From Litoribacter ruber (GTDB lineage Bacteria > Bacteroidota > Bacteroidia > Cytophagales > Cyclobacteriaceae), in contig NZ_JAHBGI010000008.1 in assembly GCF_018500185.1 (NCBI RefSeq), forward strand, positions 62,001 to 126,000: a DNA stretch of 64,000 nucleotides. Direction: 5' to 3'. Both the position numbers and the translations under genes were made by a program. The notes below the pieces were generated by a model. The model saw only the letters and a program-made list of their open reading frames with translations, made no database searches and was not told where the DNA came from. Shown here one piece after another: positions 18,173 through 26,033 of this stretch. Within the stretch, counting starts at the first letter, position 1. Each line of letters opens with the position of its first letter.

Positions 18173-19312
18173 TCAAAAAGCCTCACCGATGAATATATAA
18201 AACCCGGTTCCTTCCTGCGTGAAGGCCACATCAAGCCGGGTGTATATATCTTTTTTGGGAAAAAGCAGAAACCGCAAGCCACCCCCAGCGGAAAAGACTA
18301 CTTTTTTGAACGCGGAGGCATCAAATTCAGGAAAAACAGTGCCCGCCCCTGCAAAAACCGCGGCTCCTATCCTATCAGTAAAACCCAACGGCAAAGGTAA
18401 AAACCTATATTCCACCTGGCTTGCCAATTGGTGATTGTCCCTAAACCGGCCATAATAGTAACCCCTCATGATACTTTCACCTCCCAGCAGGGCCAACTGA
18501 TTGAAAGGGACCTGTCCAAAATTAAATTGACCAAGCAATTGGGCCGCCAGAACGTTATTTTTGCCCATAGGCCGATAAATCCGGGTGTCAGATATCACGC
18601 TGGTAAAATCAAAGGTACTCCCCCAGGCCCCATCAAATTTTAACAAAGCCAGTTCCGAAAAGAAAGCATCACGGACATTCAATACATTGTGTCGTGAATC
18701 ATATACCAACCCAAGCCCTAAACCCAAATTATTGCTCCCTTCATATCCCAGTGGCAATTCGGCAACGGTGTCCTCTGACCTGGGCACAAAATTCACAGAG
18801 GAGGTTCGTTGAAAGTCCAATTCCGGTCCCACGAAAAAGTTTTTCCCCACCTTTCTAAGGGCCCTCTCCTTTATGATAATCTGGTTGGCATCTACCCTGG
18901 CGGTGTAATCCTCGGGGGTATCCATTCCAATGCCATGATAAAACAGTGGAAAGCTTTGGACCCTGATTCTCCCTAAAAACAACCATTTATTCTCATCGGT
19001 ATACAAAGCGTGGTCAAACCAAAGGCCGTATTGATTTTCCAAGGTAACGAAGGTGAAACCATTGACCTCACTCAGTCGGTTGGTGGTATCACGATTGGCA
19101 TAATACACGTAAAGTGAGCTGAGGCCTATTTCCCAGCTTGTTTCCGGTGCATAGGCGAGCGTGGGATACACCAAAAACTGTGGACGGGTAATATCGCTGG
19201 TATCCATGAGAATACTATTGATATAACGCTTGAAAAGACTTTGGCCAAAACTGTTGGGAATCTGAACAAAGAGAGCAATTAGGACCAGTAAAAGTGTAAA
19301 CCGAAATTTCAT
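18173..19312 (-). CDS. Omp85/BamA-type outer-membrane beta-barrel protein
   Basis: 379 residues with a signal peptide (about 1-23, ending NSFGQ) and alternating strand patterns to the C-terminus, which ends in phenylalanine as outer-membrane barrels do. GLVYDSRHNV near the middle and IMRGYYYGRFRD near residue 285 match the strand and VRGY-type loop of the bacterial surface antigen (Omp85 C-terminal) family. No POTRA domains fit in the short N-terminal part, so it is a barrel-only member rather than BamA. Substrate or partner is unknown. It is preceded by a 15-bp palindrome and by oxyR on the same strand. Confidence 0.8.
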   Translation of the reverse strand: MKFRFTLLLVLIALFVQIPNSFGQSLFKRYINSILMDTSDITRPQFLVYPTLAYAPETSWEIGLSSLYVYYANRDTTNRLSEVNGFTFVTLENQYGLWFDHALYTDENKWLFLGRIRVQSFPLFYHGIGMDTPEDYTARVDANQIIIKERALRKVGKNFFVGPELDFQRTSSVNFVPRSEDTVAELPLGYEGSNNLGLGLGLVYDSRHNVLNVRDAFFSELALLKFDGAWGSTFDFTSVISDTRIYRPMGKNNVLAAQLLGQFNFGQVPFNQLALLGGESIMRGYYYGRFRDNHQLASQVEYRFLPLPLGFTDRIGAAVFAGAGTVFPEFDASAFKKVVFSAGGGLRFLLFPKKDIYTRLDVAFTQEGTGFYIFIGEAF

Positions 19313-19351
19313 TAAAGAGAATTAGGCTGCTAAATTACAACTCTCTCTTAA

Positions 19352-19366
19352 CTGTTGGACCAACAG
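19352..19366 (-). promoter_or_regulatory. 15-bp palindrome upstream of the barrel gene
   Basis: CTGTTGGACCAACAG is a perfect 7-1-7 palindrome 40 bp upstream of the barrel gene start. On the minus strand its TTG could be a -33 element placed 23 bp from TAATTTAG, a one-mismatch match to the Bacteroidota -7 box. A regulator site overlapping the promoter is plausible. It lacks a minus-strand T run, so it is not a good oxyR terminator. Confidence 0.4.
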
Positions 19367-19399
19367 AATAGTTATTTTTTTACCCTGCGAGGCAAGCAA

Positions 19400-20335
19400 T
19401 TATTTAAATCGCACCACTTTGCCATGGGCTTTGCTAGTCATGGCATGAGGAATGGCCACTGTGATTTCTTCAAAGAGAAGCTCCACAAGCTTTTTCTTTA
19501 AAAATGAGCGGGTCAAAACTATGCTAACTTCCCGCACCGGCTGTTCGAGCCCAACAAAGGTTCTTAACCTGGATTTTTCTTCCTCATTGAGGTCATGCGT
19601 GGCCAGCTCAGGCAATAATGTCACCCCCTGGTATCTGTTTACCATATTTTTGAGGCCTTCAAGTGAACCGCTTTCATAGTGAAAATTCATCCTGTGAAAT
19701 TTTGCCTGGTCGCAAAGGTTCAAAACCTGGTCCCTGAAACAATGGCCCTGCTGAAGCACCCACAGTTCATCATCCAAAAGCTCCTCAATTTCCACTTGCT
19801 TTTTTTCCAGTAATTTATGTCCAGGAGAAAGGAAGGCATAAAAGTTTTCATAAAACATGGGCTTCTCCAGAATCCCCTGTTCTGCTAAAGGAGTAACCAC
19901 AATCCCTAAGTCCAACTCATCGTTTCGAAGTCTTTTTACCACTTCTTCGGTCACCATTTCTTCCACCTCCAGCTGCACATTGGGGTATTTTTCGATAAAT
20001 TGTCTTACAAACAAAGGCAAAAGATAAGGGGCAAGCGTCGGAATAATCCCAAGCTTGATCACCCCACTAATATCACCCTTCAGAGCAGCTACCATTTCGT
20101 AGATCCCCTTGCTTTCCGACACTACCCTTTTGGCCTGCGCCAAGATTTGGGCACCGACTTCAGTAGGTATCACAGGCATCTTGGAGCGGTCAAAAATGAT
20201 GATCTCCAATTCTTTTTCCAACTTGCTGATTTGTGCGCTCAAGGTAGGCTGGGTCACAAAACAGGCTTCTGCTGCATGTCCAAAATGACGGTGTTTATCT
20301 ACGGCAAGGATGTACTCTAACTGCTGTATAGTCAT
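19400..20335 (-). CDS. oxyR: Hydrogen-peroxide sensing LysR-type regulator OxyR
   Basis: 311 residues, normal for OxyR. The N-terminal winged helix-turn-helix is at 1-60 (QLEYILAVDKHRHFGHAAEAC, then TQPTLSAQISKLE). The effector domain carries both redox cysteines, C199 and C208 in GHCFRDQVLNLC, at the same numbering as in E. coli OxyR and with the matching RDQ context. Disulfide formation between them by peroxide switches the factor on in the known family. It is divergent from the iron transporter operon with a 105-bp shared control region. That suggests, without proof, that oxidative stress and iron uptake are co-regulated here. Confidence 0.93.
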   Translation of the reverse strand: MTIQQLEYILAVDKHRHFGHAAEACFVTQPTLSAQISKLEKELEIIIFDRSKMPVIPTEVGAQILAQAKRVVSESKGIYEMVAALKGDISGVIKLGIIPTLAPYLLPLFVRQFIEKYPNVQLEVEEMVTEEVVKRLRNDELDLGIVVTPLAEQGILEKPMFYENFYAFLSPGHKLLEKKQVEIEELLDDELWVLQQGHCFRDQVLNLCDQAKFHRMNFHYESGSLEGLKNMVNRYQGVTLLPELATHDLNEEEKSRLRTFVGLEQPVREVSIVLTRSFLKKKLVELLFEEITVAIPHAMTSKAHGKVVRFK

Positions 20336-20391
20336 GCTATAGGGTTTTTTACTTACAGGGCGTAAATATAAAAATGTTTTTTCCTTTTATT

Positions 20392-20419
20392 TAGATTTGA
20401 TTTAAATAATGATTAATTT
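20392..20419 (+). promoter_or_regulatory. Predicted fbpA promoter with possible iron-regulator site
   Basis: TAGATTTG at 20392-20399 matches the Bacteroidota -7 consensus TAnnTTTG, 42 bp before the fbpA ATG. No good TTG -33 element is present. AATAATGATTAATTT at 20405-20419, around the expected transcription start, partly resembles a Fur box. The imperfect pair GATTAATTT / AAATTAAATC overlaps and extends this site. Confidence 0.45.
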
Positions 20420-20440
20420 CGCCTCAAATTAAATCGCATC

Positions 20441-21469
20441 ATGCTTAAAACACTCAAAAAAATTGTACTTGGGGCCGGTGTGGGGATGTTTTTACTCTCT
20501 TGCCAATCCAGTGACGAAAACATCGTAAATGTTTACACCCACCGTCATTACGAAGCCGACCAGCAGCTTTTCGATAAATTTTCTGAGCAAACAGGAATAA
20601 AAGTAAATGTAGTAAGCGCTAGCGCGGATGAATTGATCCAGAAACTTGAATTAGAAGGTGCCGGCTCCCCAGCCGATGTCTTGATCACAGTGGATGCAGG
20701 CAGGCTTTACCGCGCCGAAGACAAGGATTTATTGCAGGAAATCTCCTCGGATGTACTGGAGAGCAACATCCCTGAAAAATACAGAAGCCCTTCCGGAAAA
20801 TGGTTTGGCTTGACTTACAGAGCAAGAATTCTGGCCTACAGCAAAGACAGGGTCAATCCAGAAGAGCTTTCAACCTATGAAGATTTAGCTGACCCAAAAT
20901 GGAAAGGCAGAGTGTTGACCAGATCCTCTGAAAACATCTACAACCAGTCTTTATTGGCTTCAATTCTTTTGGCAAATGGTGAAGAAAATGCCAGCCAATG
21001 GGCCAAAAATGTTTTAGGCAACATGCCAAGATCTCCAAAAGGCAACGACCGTGATCAAGTGAAGGCAGTTGCGGCTGGGGAAGGTGATGTAGCCATTGTA
21101 AACACCTATTACATCGGCATCATGCTGAATGACTCCAATGCTGAAGAAAGAAAAGCGGCAGAGCAAGTTGGAATTTTCTTCCCTAACCAAGACGGAAGAG
21201 GCACGCATGTCAATATCTCTGGAGCGGGAGTGACAAAGCATGCTCCCCATAAAGAAAACGCTATAAAACTCATCGAATTCCTTTCTGAAGCGGAAGCACA
21301 AGGCATTTTGGCTAACATCAACTTTGAATATCCTGTGAATCCGGCGGTAGATCATTCAGAACTGCTCAAGTCATGGGGGGATTTCAAAGCCGACGAAATC
21401 AATTTGGCCCAGTTGGGAGCCAAAAACAAGGATGCGGTCATCATTTTTGACCGTGTGGGCTGGAAATAA
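20441..21469 (+). CDS. fbpA: Ferric iron ABC transporter, substrate-binding lipoprotein
   Basis: 342 residues. The signal peptide ends in the lipobox LLSC with C21 as lipidation site, so the binding protein is membrane-anchored in the periplasm. NVYTHRHYEADQQLFDKF matches the N-terminal motif of FutA/FbpA-type ferric-binding proteins. GLTYRARILAY and the tyrosine pair NTYYIG are typical iron-coordinating regions of the family. It is the first gene of a three-gene operon with permease and ATPase, and is divergent from oxyR. The symbol follows the neisserial fbp naming; FutA or IdiA would be equivalent. Confidence 0.88.
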   Translation: MLKTLKKIVLGAGVGMFLLSCQSSDENIVNVYTHRHYEADQQLFDKFSEQTGIKVNVVSASADELIQKLELEGAGSPADVLITVDAGRLYRAEDKDLLQEISSDVLESNIPEKYRSPSGKWFGLTYRARILAYSKDRVNPEELSTYEDLADPKWKGRVLTRSSENIYNQSLLASILLANGEENASQWAKNVLGNMPRSPKGNDRDQVKAVAAGEGDVAIVNTYYIGIMLNDSNAEERKAAEQVGIFFPNQDGRGTHVNISGAGVTKHAPHKENAIKLIEFLSEAEAQGILANINFEYPVNPAVDHSELLKSWGDFKADEINLAQLGAKNKDAVIIFDRVGWK

Positions 21470-21496
21470 GTATTAATCTGAAAGTATATAGTAGTC

Positions 21497-23131
21497 TTGG
21501 ACATAGCAAAACAAAACTATTATTGGTGGAATAAATGGTCAGGAGCTGCAGTCATCATATTGATGGTGATTGCAGTTCCTGTATTTACGATCTTTTTTAA
21601 AATCTTTGAGCCTCCGGGAAACAGCTGGAGGCATTTGTCAGAAAACCTCCTGGCGGGGTATTTTCTCGACACCATCCTGCTTTTATTGGGGGTGGCATTT
21701 TTCACCTTTCTAATAGGTGTTACCTCTGCCTGGTTGGTATCCAATTATGATTTTCCGGGCAGAAGATATTTTGAATGGTTGTTGATTTTACCTTTGGGCT
21801 TTCCCGGGTATATCATGGCCTACACCTACACGGGCATGCTCGATTATGCGGGTCCGATTCAGTCTTTCCTCAGAAACAGTCTGGACATCCACATTACCGG
21901 AAGCCTTTTGGACATCATGAATTTGCCTGGGGCGGTTTTCATCCTGTCCATCACCCTATTTCCCTATGTATTTGTCATCAGCCGCTCCTCATTTCTTCAG
22001 CAATCCAAAACGCTCCAGGAAGCCTCGGCCCTATTGGGCAGCAGTCGCTGGAGGACTTTTCAAAAAGTGGCGCTTCCTCTGGCCAGACCGGCCATCGTAG
22101 GCGGGATCGCTTTGGCATCCATGGAAGTCTTAAACGACTATGGCACGGTGAAGTATTTTGGAGTCAACACCTTTACTACCGGAATCTTCAGGGCATGGTT
22201 TTCTATGGGAGATGCCACCACGGCCATTTATCTTTCCGCAATCCTGATGCTGTTTGTGTTCACCATCCTATATCTGGAAAGTCTTCAGCGTGGAAACAGA
22301 CAGTTTGGAAACGCAAACTCCCTGACAAAACCTCTGGAAAGAGTGCAGATCAATTGGCAAAAGAAAGCGGTATTTACCACTTTCTGCACCATGCTGTTTT
22401 TGATAAGCTTTCTTATCCCCCTGATTCAGATCATCTATTGGGTCTTATTGACCTATGAAAAAGTTATCAACTATGATTTTTTCCTGCTGATTTTCCGCAG
22501 TTTTAGTCTGGCAGCAGGTACTGGCATTGCCGTGGTCATATTGGCCGTAGTGTTGCTTTACGCCCTTCGCTTGAGCCCATTCAAGTGGATGAAAAATGTG
22601 ACTAAAATTGCAACACTTGGATACGCCATCCCGGGAGCGGTGATCGCTGTGGGCATAATGGTTCCCTTGCTGGGGTTTGATAAATGGGTAACCGGGATCA
22701 TTTCTCCTGACAATGTGAGGTTGCTGCTTTCCGGAACCCTCTTCGGACTGGTTTTCGCCTACATCGTGCGCTTCATGGCCGTGGGATATAATCCAATCGA
22801 TTCCGGATTTCAAAAAATAGGCATCCATATCAATGAGGCCAGCCGCCTACTCGGCAAAGGCTCGACCAAAACACTTTGGAAAATCGATTTGCCGCTGATC
22901 AAGCCCAGCCTGTTTAGCGGGATATTGCTGGTCTTTGTGGATGTTTTAAAAGAATTACCCTTAACTTTGATCCTTCGCCCGTTCAACTATCACACCTTGG
23001 CCACCAAGGCATTTGACATGGCCACCAATGAGATGATAGCCGAATCGGCCAATGCTGCCCTGATCATCATTTTAACCGGTATTATCCCGATTATATTTCT
23101 CAACCGGATGATCAGAAGAAAAGAAGCTTAG
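21497..23131 (+). CDS. fbpB: Ferric iron ABC transporter, fused two-domain permease
   Basis: 544 residues with about 12 membrane segments. It is a tandem of two permease domains, each with a cytoplasmic EAA loop (EASALLGSSRWRTF near residue 175 and EASRLLGKGSTKTL near residue 445), as in FbpB/SfuB-type iron permeases. Both halves therefore come from one chain. The start is a TTG at 21497: an in-frame stop lies at 21479-21481, no ATG or GTG follows it before TTG, and the first Met codon is residue 23, inside TM1. It lies 27 bp after fbpA and 8 bp before fbpC. Confidence 0.88.
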   Translation: MDIAKQNYYWWNKWSGAAVIILMVIAVPVFTIFFKIFEPPGNSWRHLSENLLAGYFLDTILLLLGVAFFTFLIGVTSAWLVSNYDFPGRRYFEWLLILPLGFPGYIMAYTYTGMLDYAGPIQSFLRNSLDIHITGSLLDIMNLPGAVFILSITLFPYVFVISRSSFLQQSKTLQEASALLGSSRWRTFQKVALPLARPAIVGGIALASMEVLNDYGTVKYFGVNTFTTGIFRAWFSMGDATTAIYLSAILMLFVFTILYLESLQRGNRQFGNANSLTKPLERVQINWQKKAVFTTFCTMLFLISFLIPLIQIIYWVLLTYEKVINYDFFLLIFRSFSLAAGTGIAVVILAVVLLYALRLSPFKWMKNVTKIATLGYAIPGAVIAVGIMVPLLGFDKWVTGIISPDNVRLLLSGTLFGLVFAYIVRFMAVGYNPIDSGFQKIGIHINEASRLLGKGSTKTLWKIDLPLIKPSLFSGILLVFVDVLKELPLTLILRPFNYHTLATKAFDMATNEMIAESANAALIIILTGIIPIIFLNRMIRRKEA

Positions 23132-23139
23132 GATAAAAA

Positions 23140-24177
23140 ATGACGATCTTAGAACTACAGTCTGTAGAAAAAAAATATAGCCAGGCCGAAAATTTTGCGG
23201 TCAAAGATGTATCCTTTAAGGTTACTTCTGGGGAGATCCTCGCCTTGGTAGGAGAAAGTGGTTCCGGAAAAACCACTTTGCTACGTTTAATAGCAGGTCT
23301 GGAGCATCCCGACAATGGCATCATATATCTTTCAGGCAACAAGATCGTCGAAGGCAGAAAGTCTGTACCTTCCAATCAGAGGAAGGTAGGAATGGTCTTT
23401 CAGGACTACGCCCTCTTTCCTCACCTCACCATACTAGAAAATGTAAAGTTTGGGCTTCCCAAAAACCTCCCAGACCCTGAAAAAGTGGCCAAGGACACCC
23501 TCAAACTGGTGGGGCTTTCCGAAAATTTCAGCAAATACCCGCACCAGCTTTCTGGTGGACAGCAACAAAGAGTAGCCCTGGCAAGAGCCATCGCTCCCCA
23601 GCCCTCGATATTGTTAATGGATGAGCCTTTCAGTAATCTGGACGCCATGCTCAAAGATCAGGTAAGGGAAGAAATAAGGCAGATTATCAAGAAAACCGGT
23701 GTGACGGCCATTTTTGTAACGCACGACACCAGAGATGCGCTTTCCACCGCCGATAGAATTGCCATTCTCCACAAGGGGCGTCTCCAGCAGATCGACTCTC
23801 CCCGCAACCTTTACGAAAAACCGGTGAATGCTTATGTAGCTAATTTTTTTGGCAAGCGAAATGAAATCCTGGCTACCCCAACTGTGGATGGCTTTTATAC
23901 CCCATTTGGCTTTATTGCCGACGAACGCTCCAAACAATATTCCGAAAAAGTCAGGCTGCTTTTCAGACCCGAGCACGCCACACTATATAACGAGGTGGGT
24001 CAAGTATTGAATGGGTCGATTTTTAAGGTTTCTTATTACGGTGATCATCAAATTGTTAAACTTGCAGATGAGGATGGCAAGCGTGTCAGCATCAAGACTT
24101 CCCCACATTTGGATCTGAGCAACTTGACCCAAGTAGGGTTCAGTTTAGATTATTTTGAGGTGGAGCCTGCCTTTTAA
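23140..24177 (+). CDS. fbpC: Ferric iron ABC transporter, ATPase
   Basis: 345 residues. The nucleotide-binding domain has Walker A GESGSGKTT (38-46), the Q loop in VFQDYALFPHL, signature LSGGQQQR (137-144), Walker B ILLMDEP (157-163), the D loop SNLDA and the switch histidine in VTHDTRDAL. The C-terminal third (about 250-345) is a TOBE-like beta domain (RLLFRPEHATLY), as in FbpC and other importers of the CUT/polyamine/iron type. It completes the operon with fbpA and fbpB and powers ferric iron uptake. Confidence 0.9.
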   Translation: MTILELQSVEKKYSQAENFAVKDVSFKVTSGEILALVGESGSGKTTLLRLIAGLEHPDNGIIYLSGNKIVEGRKSVPSNQRKVGMVFQDYALFPHLTILENVKFGLPKNLPDPEKVAKDTLKLVGLSENFSKYPHQLSGGQQQRVALARAIAPQPSILLMDEPFSNLDAMLKDQVREEIRQIIKKTGVTAIFVTHDTRDALSTADRIAILHKGRLQQIDSPRNLYEKPVNAYVANFFGKRNEILATPTVDGFYTPFGFIADERSKQYSEKVRLLFRPEHATLYNEVGQVLNGSIFKVSYYGDHQIVKLADEDGKRVSIKTSPHLDLSNLTQVGFSLDYFEVEPAF

Positions 24178-24178
24178 G

Positions 24179-24208
24179 ACCACAAAAGTGGTGTCCTTAC
24201 CTATTTTT
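24179..24208 (+). terminator. Weak possible terminator after fbpC
   Basis: ACCAC and GTGGT flank an AAAA loop (24179-24192), directly after the fbpC stop codon, and a T run follows 11 bases later (24204-24210). The stem is only 5 bp. The rest of the 295-bp gap to the HisA-like gene is AT-rich with no gene or exact promoter box seen. Confidence 0.3.
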
Positions 24209-24472
24209 TTGGCAAAATGACCGCTGGTGTAATTTAAGCATTTTCATATTTTCAATTCCTTGAGCCAAAAACATGATCTTTAGCATGTTTTAAGACTTCT
24301 TTATTGCGAAATCTGGAAAAACACTAAAGTTTTGTTGTTAAAATTATTGATTTTGCTTCTTTTGTATTATATTTAGAATACTGTAATAGGAAAATAATGC
24401 CCTTATGACTCGAACAGTATTGTTATCGGTCACCTATTATACCCCATTTTATCACCTTGTAAATTCGTAATT

Positions 24473-25216
24473 ATGTTTGAAATAATTCCATCTATTTGGC
24501 TAATTAATGGCAAGTGCGTCCGCTTGAAGAGAGGGGATTTTGCCACACAGGAGGTGATTTCCAACAACCCTTTGGAAATTGCGCAGGCATTCGAAGATCA
24601 TGGCATCGAAAGGTTGCACTTGGTGGACCTTGATGGAGCAAGAAGAGGGGAACCTAAGAATTATCATATACTTGAAACTATTTCAGGATATACCAATCTA
24701 AAGATTGACTTTACGGGGGGTATCTCCACAGATGGCGATGTGATCAAGGTGTTTGAACATGGAGCTCTTACCCTTACAGCTGCTTCGATTGCAGTTAAAA
24801 ATCCTGATAAGTTTACCCAATGGATGGTCTCTTATGGGCGCGAAAAAATTAACCTTGCCGCCGATACCAATCCTGTAGATCACAAGATAAAAATCCGTGG
24901 ATGGCTGAAAAAGACAGAAATCGATCTTTTCGACCATATCCAATATTTCTATGACAGAGGGCTCAAGTACCTCAAGTGTTCTGACATTACCAGAGATGGT
25001 GTAATGGAAGGCCCTAACTTTGAACTTTACACCGAGATCCAGACCAAATTCCCCGACTTGAGCCTGATTGCCAGTGGGGGCGTGAGAAATGTGGATGATT
25101 TCAGAAGACTTAGAGACATGGACCTTAAAGGGGTGGTCTTTGGAAGGGCGTTTTATGAAGAAAAAATTAGCTTGGCCGACATCGACAAGTTCATGTCCGA
25201 AAAGGTGGAGAAATAA
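24473..25216 (+). CDS. HisA-like TIM-barrel protein with altered catalytic site
   Basis: 247 residues, HisA length. The fold is evident: IIPSIWLINGKCVRL at the start, HLVDLDGARRGEPKN, DFTGGISTDGDV, SDITRDGVMEGPN, and IASGGVRNVDDF with GVVFGRAF as the two phosphate-binding loops. HisA isomerises ProFAR to PRFAR in histidine synthesis using two aspartates. The first (D8 in Thermotoga HisA, in PAID) is replaced here by W9, while the second (D in LAADTNP) remains. The gene is alone, with no other his gene in the window, and ends in a strong terminator. It may be a paralogue with another role or a degraded HisA; an automatic HisA name should be treated with care. Confidence 0.75.
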   Translation: MFEIIPSIWLINGKCVRLKRGDFATQEVISNNPLEIAQAFEDHGIERLHLVDLDGARRGEPKNYHILETISGYTNLKIDFTGGISTDGDVIKVFEHGALTLTAASIAVKNPDKFTQWMVSYGREKINLAADTNPVDHKIKIRGWLKKTEIDLFDHIQYFYDRGLKYLKCSDITRDGVMEGPNFELYTEIQTKFPDLSLIASGGVRNVDDFRRLRDMDLKGVVFGRAFYEEKISLADIDKFMSEKVEK

Positions 25217-25243
25217 AAAAAGGAGATTAAATCTCCTTTTTTT
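25216..25243. terminator. Terminator after HisA-like gene (bidirectional)
   Basis: GGAGAT (25222-25227) pairs with ATCTCC (25231-25236) over a TAA loop, with six A before and seven T after, so it can act on both strands. It serves the HisA-like gene and the convergent small secreted-protein gene. Confidence 0.9.
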
Positions 25244-25261
25244 ATGCTTTATTATTTTACC

Positions 25262-25618
25262 TCAATCATTTTCTTTAAACTTATCCACAATGTATAGAAA
25301 GAGGTTGAAGGATAAGGTGGATACATTATCTTTCCTTACATCCTTTTCTCCGCCTTGCTTATAGATATTGTTACTAGCCCTTGGAGTGCTTTGCTTTTCC
25401 TTTACGGGATTAACTCTTTCAGACACCCGTGGCGTATTATATTCCTGAATAGCTTCTGGGCTTTCCATACCGAAATGTTCTTCAACACGTGGCTCCGGCA
25501 TATTCCTATCTCCTTCATGGCTTTGCGCCATGGAAGTTACCGCCAGAGCTGTGCAAAACACCGCACTCAATGTAAATACTTTTTGCCAAAAAACCGAAAT
25601 ATTATTCTGTACAACCAT
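25262..25618 (-). CDS. Small secreted hypothetical protein
   Basis: 118 residues. A longer frame reaches back to 25780, but that would overlap csaA. The ATG at 25618 gives a clean signal peptide (hydrophobic stretch VFTLSAVFCTALAVTSMAQ) and sits 53 bp downstream of a good promoter box. The mature part is hydrophilic and charged (SHEGDRNMPEPRVEEHFGMES onwards), rich in E, K and R, with a short hydrophobic patch SFNLFLYIVDKF at the C-terminus. No family is recognised. It is convergent with the HisA-like gene and divergent from csaA. Confidence 0.65.
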   Translation of the reverse strand: MVVQNNISVFWQKVFTLSAVFCTALAVTSMAQSHEGDRNMPEPRVEEHFGMESPEAIQEYNTPRVSERVNPVKEKQSTPRASNNIYKQGGEKDVRKDNVSTLSFNLFLYIVDKFKEND

Positions 25619-25670
25619 TTTTGTTCTGAATTCTATATATTTCCAACGCCAACCTAGCAATGAAAGTTTC

Positions 25671-25700
25671 CAAATATACAAAATATAAAATGTGATGCAA
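25671..25700 (-). promoter_or_regulatory. Promoter of the small secreted-protein gene
   Basis: On the minus strand TTG (25698-25700) and TATATTTG (25671-25678) are separated by 19 bp, a full match to the Bacteroidota promoter consensus. The -33 element lies inside the first codons of the divergent csaA gene, so the two 5' ends overlap. Confidence 0.65.
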
Positions 25701-26030
25701 ACGATTGACTTTATTGATTTCCAAAAGGTTGAGATCAGAATCGGGACTATAATTGAGGCTCTGGACTTTCCTGAGGCCAAAAAACCAGCCTATAAGCTAA
25801 AAATTGATCTTGGTCCATTAGGGATAAAAAAATCCTCTGCGCAGATCACGGACCTTTATGAAAAAGATGACCTTATCGGCCGACAAGTTATCTGCATCTG
25901 CAACTTCAAACCACGCCAAATTGCTAACTTTATGTCAGAGGTGCTAGTTACAGGTTTTAGTGATGAAGGCGGCGCAATAATACTTGCCTCCTCTGACCAA
26001 CCAGTGCCCAACGGGTCCAAACTTCATTAA
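25695..26030 (+). CDS. csaA: CsaA-type tRNA-binding chaperone-like protein
   Basis: 111 residues from the ATG at 25695; an in-frame GTG at 25692 is possible but adds one residue. The whole protein is one EMAP/tRNA-binding OB-fold domain: FQKVEIRIGTIIEA at the start, KKPAYKLKIDLGP, SSAQITDLY, and CICNFKPRQIANFMSEVLVTG. CsaA in Bacillus binds tRNA and has been described as export-related chaperone. It ends 3 bp before murF-alr, so the two are probably co-transcribed. Confidence 0.88.
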   Translation: MQTIDFIDFQKVEIRIGTIIEALDFPEAKKPAYKLKIDLGPLGIKKSSAQITDLYEKDDLIGRQVICICNFKPRQIANFMSEVLVTGFSDEGGAIILASSDQPVPNGSKLH

Positions 26031-26033
26031 CCA

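Noticed and set aside
20405-20419. Definite Fur box at the fbpA promoter
   Set aside because: Only part of the palindrome resembles the Fur consensus, so it is listed as a possibility inside the promoter entry rather than as a separate site.
25619-25780. Longer N-terminus of the small secreted protein (start at 25780)
   Set aside because: It would overlap csaA almost to its 28th codon and hide the signal peptide behind 54 extra residues; the promoter at 25671-25700 also lies inside this extension.
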